From positions 43,175 through 107,174 of the forward strand of contig JACJYS010000008.1 in NCBI GenBank assembly GCA_020635995.1: 64,000 bases of DNA, in the 5' to 3' direction. This DNA is from Chitinophagales bacterium. GTDB taxonomy: Bacteria; Bacteroidota; Bacteroidia; Chitinophagales; UBA8649. This document shows positions 63,984 to 64,000 of this stretch, piece after piece (position 1 is the stretch's first letter; every line of letters starts with the position of its first letter). A program made the position numbers and the translations under genes. Below the pieces are notes generated by a model. The model ran no database searches. It worked only from the letters and a program-made list of their open reading frames with translations, and was not told where the DNA came from.

Positions 63984-64000
63984 TAATATTCGTGCCACGA
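63984..64000. repeat. Palindromic repeat, copy 3, cut by the window edge
   Basis: TAATATTCGTGCCACGA shares the TAATAT flank and the CGTGCCACGA core with the palindrome at 27618. Only its first part is in the window. Confidence 0.5.

Noticed and set aside
63897..64000. Glycine riboswitch upstream of gcvT
   Set aside because: The 104 available bases are AT-rich with no paired glycine-aptamer motifs; only a -7 box and part of a palindrome are seen.

Overview
The window is AT-rich bacterial DNA from a member of the Bacteroidota. The main evidence is the many secreted proteins with type IX secretion (T9SS) sorting domains of types A and B, a PorP/SprF-family outer-membrane protein, promoters with the Bacteroidota -7 box TAnnTTTG, and a tmRNA whose tag reads GENNFAMAA. 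The exact order or family cannot be fixed from the sequence alone. A gliding or particle-associated heterotroph would fit.

Layout. (1) 1-9519, minus strand: the first 3173 codons of one giant secreted protein with LamG-like domains; it has no stop in the window. (2) 9879-12191, plus: a sigma-54-dependent response regulator and NAD kinase. (3) 12310-25729, minus: a surface-protein block with a DUF1566-type protein carrying 64-residue tandem repeats, a small T9SS type A protein, an outer-membrane barrel, a PorP/SprF protein, and two giant PKD proteins with gliding-motility-type C-termini (T9SS type B). (4) 25802-31554, plus: POT peptide transporter, a decayed toxin-antitoxin locus between palindromic repeats, acyl-CoA synthetase, MscS channel and CorA. 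(5) 31555-33495, minus: an unknown protein, Hsp20 behind a probable sigma-54 promoter, and a DUF6580-like membrane protein. (6) 33660-40036: citrate synthase, an outer-membrane barrel protein (minus), then TPR protein, DUF368 and shikimate dehydrogenase, then a small exported protein. (7) 40110-44446, plus: tmRNA followed directly by a compact restriction-modification (R-M) cassette of controller, C5-methyltransferase, nuclease and second C5-methyltransferase. (8) 44443-49893, minus: sugar-phosphate isomerase, RluD, ThrA and ThrB in one probable operon. (9) 49923-55354: YraN, a glycosyltransferase, RecQ, tRNA-Arg, a lipoprotein and a DUF4139 protein. (10) 55488-63896, minus: a 2208-residue T9SS type A adhesin, a DUF4293 protein and GcvT.

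How the parts work together. The large secreted proteins (1-9519, 12310-25729, 55488-62114) are probably cell-surface adhesins exported by a T9SS encoded elsewhere. The PorP/SprF protein at 15510 probably anchors or helps export the adjacent type B giants. Most remaining genes are core metabolism and housekeeping. The clearest accessory unit is the R-M cassette, which fills the whole space between tmRNA and thrB and carries its own promoter with palindromic operator-like sites. The most speculative item is the middle of the first giant protein, where two Ser/Thr-rich beta-like stretches flank a helical part with a Gly-rich hydrophobic segment.
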